Assembly (NCBI RefSeq): GCF_018613755.1
Contig: NZ_JAGGPP010000006.1
Span: 276,557 to 340,556, forward strand
Reading direction: 5' to 3'
Source of the DNA: Arthrobacter sp. ISL-72
Lineage (GTDB): Bacteria; Actinomycetota; Actinomycetes; Actinomycetales; Micrococcaceae
Length of the DNA: 64,000 nt
A program made the position numbers and the translations under genes. The notes beneath the pieces were generated by a model. That model was not told the origin of the DNA, made no database searches, and saw only the letters and a list, made by a program, of their open reading frames with translations. Below, piece by piece: positions 9,177 through 17,019 of this stretch (within the stretch, counting starts at the first letter, position 1; each line of letters starts with the position of its first letter).

Positions 9177-10437
9177 CTAGATGGCCCGGCCTTGCGCGGG
9201 AGCATGTTTGAGAATGGGGATGAAGGCGATCAGCGCGGCAAGCTGGGTCCCGACAGTGAAGATGGCGAGCCCGGTGAGGGACTCTGAGTAGAGGGCGCCG
9301 ATGATGGTGGACCCTGCCAACCACGCGAGGCCGTAGATCGCGGTGAAGATCCCGTATCCGGTACCCCGCCGGGCGGCCGGGACAAGGTCGGCGACTGCGG
9401 CGCGGAGCGTGGATTCGTGGATTCCCAGGGCTGCACCCCAGACCACCGCGCCGGCCCAGACCAGGCCGGGAGTGGTGGTGAAGGACAGGAACGGGACGGC
9501 AGCGGTCAGCGGCAATGCGATGAGCAGACCACGCAGACCGATCCGGTCATAAAGCGCCCCGGAGGCCAGGGCCGCCAAGGCGGCCGCGCCCATGGAAACG
9601 GCATATGTGACCGGGATCAGCGCCGAGGGCATCACCCTTCTGCAGTTCCAGGTGATAGGAGATCACACCAAAGGTGGAGAACCCGAACATCGATACGCCG
9701 GTGAACGCGCTGTACCACCAGAACCTGGCCGGCAAAGGGGCCCGCGCCCTGATCTGGCCGGGCACGGACACGGGCTCCCTGACAGCCTGGACAGCCTGTG
9801 TGTCATAGCGTGCCGGATCCGGCGCAGCCCAGCGCAACAGGAGCACTGCAACAAGGGCCGCCGCCCCTGGGATGGCAAGGACACCGAATCCGAGCTGGTA
9901 CCCGGAGACTGTGATCATGAGCCCGACAATCAGCGGCCCCAGGAGCGCGCCCGACTGGTCGAGGGCTTCGTGGATCGCGAAGGCCTTCCCGCGCCCCATA
10001 TCTGCCCCCGCGTGGGAGAGCATGGTGTCCCGGGCCGGGGTGCGGACGGCTTTGCCGAACCGCTCCATGATGATCAGAGCCGAGGCCTGCCACAGGGAGC
10101 TCACCAGGGCCAGCAGCGGGACAGCGATCACGGTCAGAGCGTACCCGGCAATGGTTAGCGGCCAATATTTACGGGTCCTATCGGCCAGAGGCCCGGTCCC
10201 CAGCCGCATGACCAGGGCAACGGCTTCGCCGAACCCGGTAATGAAGCCGACCATGACCGCCGTCGCGCCGAGGGTGGCCAGATACGGGCCGGTGATGGAC
10301 CGGGCACCTTCGTAGACGACGTCGGCGAGCATGCTGACCACACCAAACGTCAGCACGAACCCCATGGGTCCGAGCCGGTTCTCCCGGGCAGGATCTGCCT
10401 GGGCGTTGGGCAGTCGTGGGTCGTTCATGTCCGGCAT
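9177..10437 (-). pseudogene. MFS transporter of the fluoride operon, single frameshift
   Basis: The first 263 codons (start 10437) encode eight membrane segments of a major facilitator transporter, with the loop motif GTGPLADRTRKYWPL. The rest, from VMPSALIPVTYAVSMGAAAL onward, lies in another frame and ends at 9177. Removing one G from the GGG run at about 9636-9638 (minus-strand AAGGGTGATGCC) would restore a single gene of about 420 codons. It is the last gene of the operon, 11 bases after crcB2. Either a recent mutation or a sequencing error is possible; the substrate is unknown. Confidence 0.75.
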
Positions 10438-10448
10438 GGGGATCGCTC

Positions 10449-10826
10449 TTATAGGAGGCTTGCCAGGGCCAGCCCGGCCGCCGCCGCGGCCACCGCGGCG
10501 GCGGCGGTGCCGACGCTGTTCAGGAGGGCAAGTCCGGTGCGGCGGGACTGGATGAGCCGGACGGTCTCGAAGCTGGCGGTGCTGAACGTAGTGTAGCCGC
10601 CCAGGAAGCCAGTGCCGGCGATGGCCTGCAGCTCGACGGGTGCCGCGTGGCCGATCACGGCTCCGGCCACCAGTCCCAGCAGGAAGGATCCGGTGATGTT
10701 GATGGCGATGGTGCCCACGGGCAGGGCGGTGCGGAACCGGGACCGGACGAGCCCGTCGATGACGAATCGGGTTCCGGCACCGAGTCCTCCGGCGAGGCCG
10801 AGGAACAGGATGGTGAGAGGGTTCAT
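10449..10826 (-). CDS. crcB: Fluoride ion channel CrcB, second copy
   Basis: The 125-residue protein has four membrane helices and the CrcB hallmarks: GLAGGLGAGTRF at the start, INITGSFLLG with the pore Asn, and GFLGGYTTFSTASFE with the fluoride-lining TTFST. Fluc/CrcB channels are dual-topology dimers, or heterodimers when two genes are paired, and let fluoride leave the cytoplasm. It overlaps the upstream crcB by ATGA, so the pair are probably made together and may form a heterodimer. Confidence 0.93.
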   Translation of the reverse strand: MNPLTILFLGLAGGLGAGTRFVIDGLVRSRFRTALPVGTIAINITGSFLLGLVAGAVIGHAAPVELQAIAGTGFLGGYTTFSTASFETVRLIQSRRTGLALLNSVGTAAAAVAAAAAGLALASLL

Positions 10827-11431
10827 CGGGTGCTCTCCTCTCGGTCGGGGCGGAGGGTCGCTTCCCGCCTCCGGGCAGTCATCCGGCTGTGGTGCCCGGC
10901 GGCGACCCGGATCCCGACCACTGTTGCCACCGCGCCGCCGATCACCGTGGCGGCAACATAGATCACCGCGTCCGTGGCCCGTCCGGTCCCGAGCAAGGTG
11001 TTGGTTTCCAGGGCCAGGGTGCTGTAGGTGGTGAAAGCGCCCATGAACCCGGTCCCGGCGAGAAGCCGGATGAACCTCAGGCGTCCGGCGTCCGGACCAC
11101 GACGGACCAGTGCCTCCAGCAGGACGCCGAGCAGCAGCGCCCCGGCCAGGTTGATGATCAGGGTCGGCAGCGGCCACCCGCCCGGGGACGGCAGGGCGCT
11201 GCTGAGCCCATAACGGGCCAGGGCGCCGAAGACACCTCCGGTAATGACGACCAGCACGAACCCCGGGTGCAGGTGAACGGGACGGTGGGCGCGGGCCTCG
11301 CCGAGCGTGCCCGCGTCCGTGTCCTCTTCGCTGGTTCCTGCCGGGTCACTGTCGATGGGCAGGTGACTGCTCGGGTCGGTTCGTTCCGGAGGTCCGGTAG
11401 CTGCCGTGGCCTCGGGGGTGGGCGGTTCCAT
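10823..11431 (-). CDS. crcB: Fluoride ion channel CrcB, first copy, long N-terminus
   Basis: The CrcB core occupies roughly residues 55-180: TGGVFGALARYGLS, LIINLAGALLLGVL, then GFMGAFTTYSTLALE. The first 50 residues are an acidic, Pro/Thr-rich, probably disordered cytoplasmic extension not found in ordinary CrcB, and the C-terminal 20 residues are basic. The start ATG at 11431 overlaps the stop of the stress-protein gene (TAATG), and its own stop overlaps the second crcB (ATGA). It is probably the partner subunit of the second CrcB. Confidence 0.92.
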   Translation of the reverse strand: MEPPTPEATAATGPPERTDPSSHLPIDSDPAGTSEEDTDAGTLGEARAHRPVHLHPGFVLVVITGGVFGALARYGLSSALPSPGGWPLPTLIINLAGALLLGVLLEALVRRGPDAGRLRFIRLLAGTGFMGAFTTYSTLALETNTLLGTGRATDAVIYVAATVIGGAVATVVGIRVAAGHHSRMTARRREATLRPDREESTR

Positions 11432-11982
11432 TAGTGGCCCTCCTGCCGGTGGTGCCTGGTGTGGGGGGCGAGCGGGACGACCAGGACGGGCCGGTGCTGG
11501 CGGTGCGTGAGGTGTACCGCGACCGACCCGACGAGCAGTTCCTCGAACCGGGCCCCGAGGCCGCGTTCGCGGGTGCCCACGACGATGATGGAGGCATCCG
11601 CCGACTCGGCCAGCCGCCCCAGGGCTCGGGCGGGGTCCCCGGCGAGGGTCACGAACGACCAGCGGACCCCGCTCCCGTCAAGGGCCTCCTGCAGGCGTTC
11701 GCGGATGCCGGCGCTGATGCCTTCGATGTCGTCGTCGATCCCGTCCGGATCAATCGGCAGGGTCTCGACCCGGCCGTCGGGTTCTTCGGCCAGGTAACTG
11801 GCGACATCCACGTACGCGCAGATCAGTTTGACGTTCAGGCTGTGGGCCAGCTCCGCGGCCCGGTGCGCGACAGCCAAGGGCTGGCCGGGCACGACGCCCA
11901 TCAGCACAGGCCCGGTGATCCGGCGCGGAACATACGGTGTCGGCCCGGTAGCGGGCCGGGTCTCGTTCTCTGGCTCATTCAT
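11431..11982 (-). CDS. Universal stress protein family
   Basis: This single UspA domain protein of about 183 residues contains GPVLMGVVPGQP at the start and the nucleotide-binding C-terminal motif VVGTRERGLGARFEELLVGS, close to G-2x-G-9x-G-S, so it probably binds ATP. AGGAGC sits before the ATG at 11982; an ATG at 11997 overlapping the enolase stop (ATGA) is the alternative. Its position between enolase and crcB ties it to the fluoride response; its precise role there is unknown. Confidence 0.88.
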   Translation of the reverse strand: MNEPENETRPATGPTPYVPRRITGPVLMGVVPGQPLAVAHRAAELAHSLNVKLICAYVDVASYLAEEPDGRVETLPIDPDGIDDDIEGISAGIRERLQEALDGSGVRWSFVTLAGDPARALGRLAESADASIIVVGTRERGLGARFEELLVGSVAVHLTHRQHRPVLVVPLAPHTRHHRQEGH

Positions 11983-11993
11983 GGGCGCTCCTG

Positions 11994-13292
11994 TCATCTG
12001 GCGTTGGCGTCGTTGAGGTAGGTTCCGGTGGGCCCGTAAGGCAGGGAGGGGTCCTCGTCGGTGATTTCCAGGAGCCGGTTGTATTTGGCGACGCGTTCCC
12101 CGCGGGCCGGGGCCCCGGATTTCAGCTGCCCGCAGCCTGATCCGACAACGAGGTCAGCGACGAACGTATCATCGGTTTCCCCGGAGCGGTGGGAGACCAT
12201 CGCGCCAAAGCCACCCTCGGAGGCGGCCGTGAGCGTGTCGAATGTTTCGCTCACTGTTCCGGCCTGGTTGGGTTTGATCAGCACCGCTGTCGCGGACCGG
12301 TTCCGGATGCCGTCCCGTACCCGGGCCGCGGAGGTGACGTAAAGGTCATCCCCGACGACCTGTACCCGGTCCCCGAGGGCCGCGGTGAGGGCAGGCCACC
12401 CGTCGGCGTCGGTCTCGGCCAACGGGTCCTCCAGGCTCCAGATCGGATAATCGGTTATGAGCCTGTCGTAGTAGGAGATCATCTGCTCCGGGGTGTGGGC
12501 CTTGCCGGCGACCGTATAGGTCCCGTCGGCGTAGACGGAGTTCGCAGCCGGATCCAGGGCGATCGCGACCCCGTGCCAGCCCGGGGTGTAGCCGGCGTCC
12601 TCGATAGCGGCGACAATCAGATCCAGTGCCTCCTCGGGGCGGGCGATGTCCGGGGCATATCCACCTTCATCACCCAAACCGGTCGCAAGGCCCTCTTTAT
12701 GCAGGCGCCGGGACAGGGCATGGTAGACCTCCGATCCCCAGCGCACCGCGTCCGGGAACGTCGGCGCACCGGCCGGGGCGATCATGAATTCCTGGAATTC
12801 CAGCGGGTTCGCGGCGTGCTGGCCGCCGTTGAGGACATTGAAGTGCGGAACCGGCAGCCGCCCGCCCCGGCCCAGCGTCTGAGCGATCCAGACATGAAGG
12901 GGCGTCCCGGCGGCCGTCGCAAAGGCCCTGGCAGCGGCCATCGACACCGCGACGATCGCGTTGGCCCCGAGCCGGGACCTGCCCGGGGTTCCGTCGAGCC
13001 CGACCAGCGCCTGGTCCAGGTCCGCCAGATTCCGCCAACTCCGGGAGGTGAGCAGCTCGGCCATTTCCGTCCTGACATTGGTGACGGCTTTCTGCACGCC
13101 CCGGCCGGAGTACTCCTGGCCGCCGTCGCGCAGCTCGACCGCCTCATGCGCACCGGTGGATGCCCCCGACGGCGCCGACGCAACCGACACCGTGCCGTCC
13201 GATGTCGTGAGCCAGACTTTCACCGTGGGGTAGCCCCGGGAGTCCAGGATCTGCAGGGCGCGCACCCCGGTGATCTGAAGGTCATTCATCAT
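11994..13292 (-). CDS. eno: Enolase (fluoride-operon copy)
   Basis: Enolase converts 2-phosphoglycerate to phosphoenolpyruvate and is strongly inhibited by fluoride with Mg and phosphate. Catalytic and metal sites are all visible: GASTGAHEAVELRD, GDEGGYAP, the metal ligands in ALDPA, SLEDPL and GDDLY, the base lysine in LIKPNQAGT, SHRSGETDDT and LKSGAPARGERVAKYN. The substrate-loop region reads NVLNGGQHAANPLEFQEFM, unlike the common NGGAHADNxVDxQEFM. It lies in a riboswitch-controlled fluoride operon, so it is probably a second, inducible enolase. The start is the first of two ATGs (13292, 13289) after GGAG. Confidence 0.92.
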   Translation of the reverse strand: MMNDLQITGVRALQILDSRGYPTVKVWLTTSDGTVSVASAPSGASTGAHEAVELRDGGQEYSGRGVQKAVTNVRTEMAELLTSRSWRNLADLDQALVGLDGTPGRSRLGANAIVAVSMAAARAFATAAGTPLHVWIAQTLGRGGRLPVPHFNVLNGGQHAANPLEFQEFMIAPAGAPTFPDAVRWGSEVYHALSRRLHKEGLATGLGDEGGYAPDIARPEEALDLIVAAIEDAGYTPGWHGVAIALDPAANSVYADGTYTVAGKAHTPEQMISYYDRLITDYPIWSLEDPLAETDADGWPALTAALGDRVQVVGDDLYVTSAARVRDGIRNRSATAVLIKPNQAGTVSETFDTLTAASEGGFGAMVSHRSGETDDTFVADLVVGSGCGQLKSGAPARGERVAKYNRLLEITDEDPSLPYGPTGTYLNDANAR

Positions 13293-13312
13293 GATGTTCT
13301 CCGTTCCTTGTC

Positions 13313-14068
13313 TCAGGTCCCGCCGGCGGCAGCGACCAAGGCAGCGGCAGCCCGCGCCGCCAGCGGATTCAGATACTCCCCGCCCCGCACCGCCGGCACC
13401 AGGCCAGGGGTGAAGCGATAGGCCAGCGGGTGCCCGGTGGGGATGTTCAGGGCCTCGACCTCGGCATGGGAGAGCCCGTCCAGGACAAGGCACAGCGCCC
13501 GCAGCGAATTGCCGTGCCCGTTCACCAGCACATCCTCTCCCGCGCGGATCCTGGGGCGAAGGTGCTGGTGCCAGAAGATCCGGACGCGTTTGACCACCCC
13601 GCACAGCGATTCGGTGGGCAGGACCGCTTCGGGAGGCAGCCCCGCGAACGCCCGGGTGCGCCGGATCGCGCCCAGCGCGGCGCGTGACATCGGTGGCGGT
13701 GCCCCGTAGTAGGAGCGGCGCCAGAAACGAAAGACATCCGGCCCGAGCTCGCTGAGCAGTTCGCTCCTGGCCCTGCCCGTCAGGGAGCCGTAACTGCGCT
13801 CGTTCAGCTCCCACGCCGCAAGAACCGGCACGTCAGGGGCGTCAAGGATGTCCAGGACGATGCGGGCGGTGGCCCGGGTGCGCGTCAGCGTGGAGGTGTA
13901 GACCGTGCCGGGGGAAAAAGATGAGTGGACCAGCAGGGCCCCGGCGCGGGCCGCTTCGTCTTCCCCGAGCGGGGTCAGGGGCGGGCCGAGCAGGCCGGTG
14001 AACCGGTCCTGGGCGTTCAGGACGCTCTGGCCATGGCGGAGCAGGAGAAGTGTGCCGGGTGCGGGCAT
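13313..14068 (-). CDS. gpmA: 2,3-bisphosphoglycerate-dependent phosphoglycerate mutase
   Basis: The 251-residue histidine phosphatase-fold enzyme carries the phospho-histidine motif LRHGQS (His12), the NERSYGSLTG segment and the second catalytic histidine in NGHGNSLRAL. It interconverts 3- and 2-phosphoglycerate, the step before enolase. It is the first gene of the fluoride operon: the ATG at 14068 lies directly behind the fluoride riboswitch, and its RBS (AAGGTAGG) is one arm of the switch's expression hairpin. Next comes enolase, 20 bases downstream. Confidence 0.93.
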   Translation of the reverse strand: MPAPGTLLLLRHGQSVLNAQDRFTGLLGPPLTPLGEDEAARAGALLVHSSFSPGTVYTSTLTRTRATARIVLDILDAPDVPVLAAWELNERSYGSLTGRARSELLSELGPDVFRFWRRSYYGAPPPMSRAALGAIRRTRAFAGLPPEAVLPTESLCGVVKRVRIFWHQHLRPRIRAGEDVLVNGHGNSLRALCLVLDGLSHAEVEALNIPTGHPLAYRFTPGLVPAVRGGEYLNPLAARAAAALVAAAGGT

Positions 14069-14074
14069 GAGTTA

Positions 14075-14171
14075 CCTACCTTCGGATCAGCAAAGGTAGG
14101 AACCATTAGCCAGGAGGCGGTTCGAACGCCCCGCGCCTTACGCGCGGGCTGTTCCGGCGGGATCCATCACC
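14075..14171 (-). ncRNA. Fluoride riboswitch (crcB motif) upstream of gpmA-eno-crcB operon
   Basis: Read on the minus strand, the element begins GGTGATGGATCCCGCCGGAA, contains a GC-rich hairpin (CCGCGCG/CGCGGG), then AACCGCC and GGCTAATGGTTCCTACC. This follows the crcB-motif consensus GGNGATG-CCCGCC-AACCGCC-GGCTGATG-CCTAC. The 3' end CCTACCTT can pair with AAGGTAGG, the RBS of gpmA, forming a hairpin at 14075-14100. It is therefore predicted to be a translational switch, with fluoride binding freeing the RBS. The downstream genes match its ligand. Confidence 0.93.
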
Positions 14172-14222
14172 GTGAACAGAGACTACAGGCACGGCGGCGC
14201 CAACCGCCACACTATGACGCAG

Positions 14223-15091
14223 TCACTCACCTTGGTCAGCGCCTTGGCTGCCTGGTTTGGGCCAGGCCTCCTCCGGGTCGGTCGCCAGGTACAGGGGCAG
14301 ACCCCAGCCCGCGAAAAAGCCGATGGCCTCGATCCAGGACGTGTTCTCTATGGCCCCCACCGGGGCCCCGTAGTCCGTCATGGACTCGGTCAGCTGCCGT
14401 ATCCGGCCCCGGATCTCCCGCAGACGTGCAGCCACCGCGTGGCGGAGCCGATCGGCAGAGAACGCCGTGCCGCCAGGTGGAAACAGCACAGAAACACCCA
14501 ATCACCGGTTCCCTCCGCCGTACCGGGATCACAGTCCGGGCAGACCCTGTCCCGCCAGAGGGCCACGGTTTCAAGGCACCAAGTTGTGGTGTGGACCATG
14601 GCATTTGCCTCAGCGGTGAGGGCTTCGGTGTTGGAGTTCGCGTAGCCCATCCGCAGACCCGGCAGATCCGGGGAGGCCATATCCTGGCAGATCCGGCACG
14701 GTCCGACAGGGAGAAGCGCCTCCTCCGGATGCCGGTGCAACAGTGAACTCTTCCGGTCCAGCCCGTCCGCGACATGTTCAAGGAGATCCTCATACAGGAT
14801 CGTGACGTCAAAGGGCTGGTGCCCTCCGCGGGCGCCCGCGCCTGCCTGCCACAGCTCAACCTCCACGACCGCGTAGGCCCAGGTGTGCCGGGGACACAAC
14901 CCGAGGGAGGCGCGCAGCAACCGGCGCATGCTCCCGTCCATGATGTCTCCGTGGATGAACGACCAGAGTTGGCGCACTTCCTCCACGGATAGTTCCAAGG
15001 GGCGGACGGGCACCAGGACGCCGGTGAGCCTATCCCTGTCCGGCGTTGCCGGGATGCCCGGCCCGCTCCGGGTTCCAGCCCTGGCGACCAT
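14223..15091 (-). pseudogene. Fluoride-riboswitch-associated Cys/His-rich protein, frameshifted
   Basis: From the ATG at 15091 the minus strand encodes LSVEEVRQLWSFIHGDIMDG, SLGLCPRHTWAYAVVEVELW, DVTILYEDLLEHV, PCRICQDM and VCPDCDPG; near 14458 the frame shifts and continues RLRHAVAARLREIRGRIRQL, ENTSWIEAIGFFAGW to a stop at 14223. CPRH, CRIC and CPDC motifs suggest bound metal. The layout resembles DUF6062-type proteins, but I cannot name it with confidence. One inserted base would restore about 290 codons. A second fluoride riboswitch lies directly upstream. Confidence 0.65.
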
Positions 15092-15179
15092 CCTGCCCTT
15101 CACAGTCGGGGCAGGAACCATCAGCCAGGTCGGCGGTCCGAACCGGCAAATCAACCGGTCCCGGTGGGATCCATCACCG
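15092..15179 (-). ncRNA. Second fluoride riboswitch (crcB motif)
   Basis: On the minus strand the element reads GGTGATGGATCCCACCGGGA, a CCGG-stem hairpin, GGACCGCC, then GGCTGATGGTTCCTGCCC, again matching the crcB-motif consensus. CCTGCCC pairs with GGGCAGG, which directly precedes the ATG at 15091, so the RBS would be hidden in a hairpin at 15092-15115. The arms differ from those of the first switch (CCTACCTT/AAGGTAGG) while pairing is kept, which supports a functional structure. Confidence 0.9.
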
Positions 15180-15261
15180 TTACAACAAGGCTAAACCCGC
15201 CGGCTTCGTCCGGCATCACGTCAGGGTGGCATTCTTCTTCCCGCCGCCGCGGTCCTGGCAC

Positions 15262-15990
15262 CGGTCGACGCGGCAGGTCAATCAGCCGCCGTTCGGAGCG
15301 CACGACGTGAGTCTCTATGGCGAGGTGTACCCGCTGCCGCAGGGCAAGACGCTGTGATACATCACCATGCCCTCTGTCGGGAACATGAAGCTGTTCTCCC
15401 TCAGCACGGACAACCCTGGTCCGCTGCCACCGGCCCCTGCCGCCCAGTCCATCGCCTCTGCCGTCAACAACGTGGCTGTATCCGATGACTCCAACCCCGG
15501 AGCCGGCGATTTCGACGGCTCAGGCAACAGCTACTCCGCAGGCGCGTTGGCCAAGTACGGCATCACCGCCGGCGGCAAGGTCACCGTCGAGGGGGCACAA
15601 CTCACGTTCCCGTCCCAGAGTCCAGGCACAGCCAACGCTGTGGCATCGCAGGGCCAGACGCTCAGCGTCGACGACTCCGGACACAAGATCACACTGCTCA
15701 CGGCATCCAACGACGGCGACATCCTGGGCTTCCTTCGGGTCAACTACACCGATGGCACCAGCGAGCAGTTCCCGATCGAAGTCGCCGACTGGTTCAGCAG
15801 CAACCCCGCGCCCGGTGGAAGCCTGGTGGCCAGCACCGCATGGAACCAGCGGCCGGGGAACAACTCACCCCACGCCGTCGGCCTCTACGGACTGACCGTC
15901 GACACCGGAGCATCCAACGCGAAGACCATCGCGTCCATCACCCTCCCGAGTGATGGCCGACTAAAGGTGTTCTCCGCCGCAGTGCACTAA
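15262..15990 (+). pseudogene. Secreted glycoside hydrolase-type protein, C-terminal fragment with nonsense codon
   Basis: The frame reads PPFGAHDVSLYGEVYPLPQ, GKTL, then TGA at about 15356, then continues in phase PSVGNMKLFSLSTDN and a beta-rich domain (VAVSDDSNPGAGDFDGSGNS, ITAGGKVTVEGAQLTFP, VNYTDGTSEQFPIEVADW) to TAA at 15990. This accessory domain is typical at the end of large secreted carbohydrate-active enzymes. The catalytic part is absent, and the stop probably arose from an Arg codon (CGA to TGA). An internal ATG at 15367 would leave a 207-residue orphan domain. Confidence 0.6.
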
Positions 15991-16052
15991 GAACACTCCG
16001 GGAGCCACAGCCCACCTGCCACGCGCAACGTGTGACTTCCGGATATGCCAGT

Positions 16053-16082
16053 GAGGTCCCCTTGGTCAGCCAAGGGGACCTC
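16053..16082 (+). terminator. Rho-independent-type terminator
   Basis: A perfect 13-base stem GAGGTCCCCTTGG / CCAAGGGGACCTC with loop TCAG is followed by TGGTTGTTT. It lies 60 bases after the glycoside hydrolase fragment and would have ended that transcript. Confidence 0.8.
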
Positions 16083-16432
16083 TGGTTGTTTCAGATGGAT
16101 CCGGTGCGGGATCTTCCAGATGCAGCTGTCGCCGACAGGTCACCGGTCCCGAGTTTCGCCCCGGGCGTCACGATTTTGGTACTGGCGGGTAATGCTTGTG
16201 TCCGGGTTTTCCGGTGCTGGTCCACGTACATGTTGGGGTGTGTTGTTGATGGCCCGGCGTCCGGCGCCTGGGTAGCGCACCGAATGTTCCTCCACATGAG
16301 CCAGTGCGCTTGTCTGCTGCTTCCCCGGCAGCGGGTCTTTGCGGGGCCGGTCAAGCAGCCGGCCGGCCCCGTAATCTCCGTTGTATTCGTAGCGATCACC
16401 GCCGTAATCGCCATTGCGTCACTGTTTTCGAT
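16083..16432. other. Gene-free stretch
   Basis: Open frames exist on both strands (up to 134 codons on the plus strand), but none has a recognised motif, a good ribosome binding site or homology I can name. No repeat or RNA was recognised. Confidence 0.3.
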
Positions 16433-16855
16433 CTAGCTGTTCGTGCTCTCAATCGACCGGAACATGCCAGTCATATCCCCCGATGTAAAGCCCTCCCGCT
16501 GGTACAGGGCCACGGCGGCATCGGTGGCGAACAGCCCGACGAACGCAGTTGCCGGCGCTGTGCGTGCCACATACTCCATAAGCCGGCTAAGCAGTGCTGA
16601 GCCGATTCCGTGGCCTTGATAGGCGGGCAGGACAGCCACGTCTTGCATGTAGAAATACTTGACACCGTCCCCGACCAAGCGCGCCATGCCGATGACCTCA
16701 TCGTCGTCAATGGCGATGACTCCTGCCAAAGATCCATCCAGGGAAGAAGGCAAGGTCTCCCAGTCAAAGGCATGGGTCCAGCCGACCGCTTCGGCCAATC
16801 GGCGGTGTTCAGCGGCGGTGGGGAGACGATCAAGAAGTGTGAAGGGATCATCCAT
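16433..16855 (-). CDS. GNAT N-acetyltransferase
   Basis: This complete 140-residue single-domain acetyltransferase carries the acetyl-CoA pyrophosphate-binding motif A (QDVAVLPAYQGHGIGSALLS). A preceding beta strand (VIAIDDDEVIGMARL) and the C-terminal ATDAAVALYQREGF also fit the family. Substrate unknown. It stands alone, with no obvious operon partner. Confidence 0.88.
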   Translation of the reverse strand: MDDPFTLLDRLPTAAEHRRLAEAVGWTHAFDWETLPSSLDGSLAGVIAIDDDEVIGMARLVGDGVKYFYMQDVAVLPAYQGHGIGSALLSRLMEYVARTAPATAFVGLFATDAAVALYQREGFTSGDMTGMFRSIESTNS

Positions 16856-17019
16856 GTTGACGATCCTGTCATCAGCCGGTGTCTCACAACAAGGATGGAG
16901 ACACGACCTGAGCCGTTAGATGGAGCCGTGCAGCAATAGACCCCTGGTTGTCAATGCTCCAGGCTGTCGGGCCACCTACGATCCTGGTGACGTCCAAAGG
17001 GTTGTTTCCCCGGTACGGA

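Noticed and set aside
12189..13421. 410-codon open frame on the plus strand across the enolase gene
   Set aside because: It is a shadow of enolase and the start of the mutase gene; the composition is that of a reversed coding strand.
14110..14135. GGTTCGAA-like word suggesting a tRNA T-arm
   Set aside because: It lies within the fluoride riboswitch and no acceptor or anticodon stems surround it. No tRNA was found in the window.
16032..16436. 134-codon plus-strand frame with a hydrophobic C-terminus
   Set aside because: It begins inside the terminator region of the preceding fragment, lacks a ribosome binding site and matches no known family.
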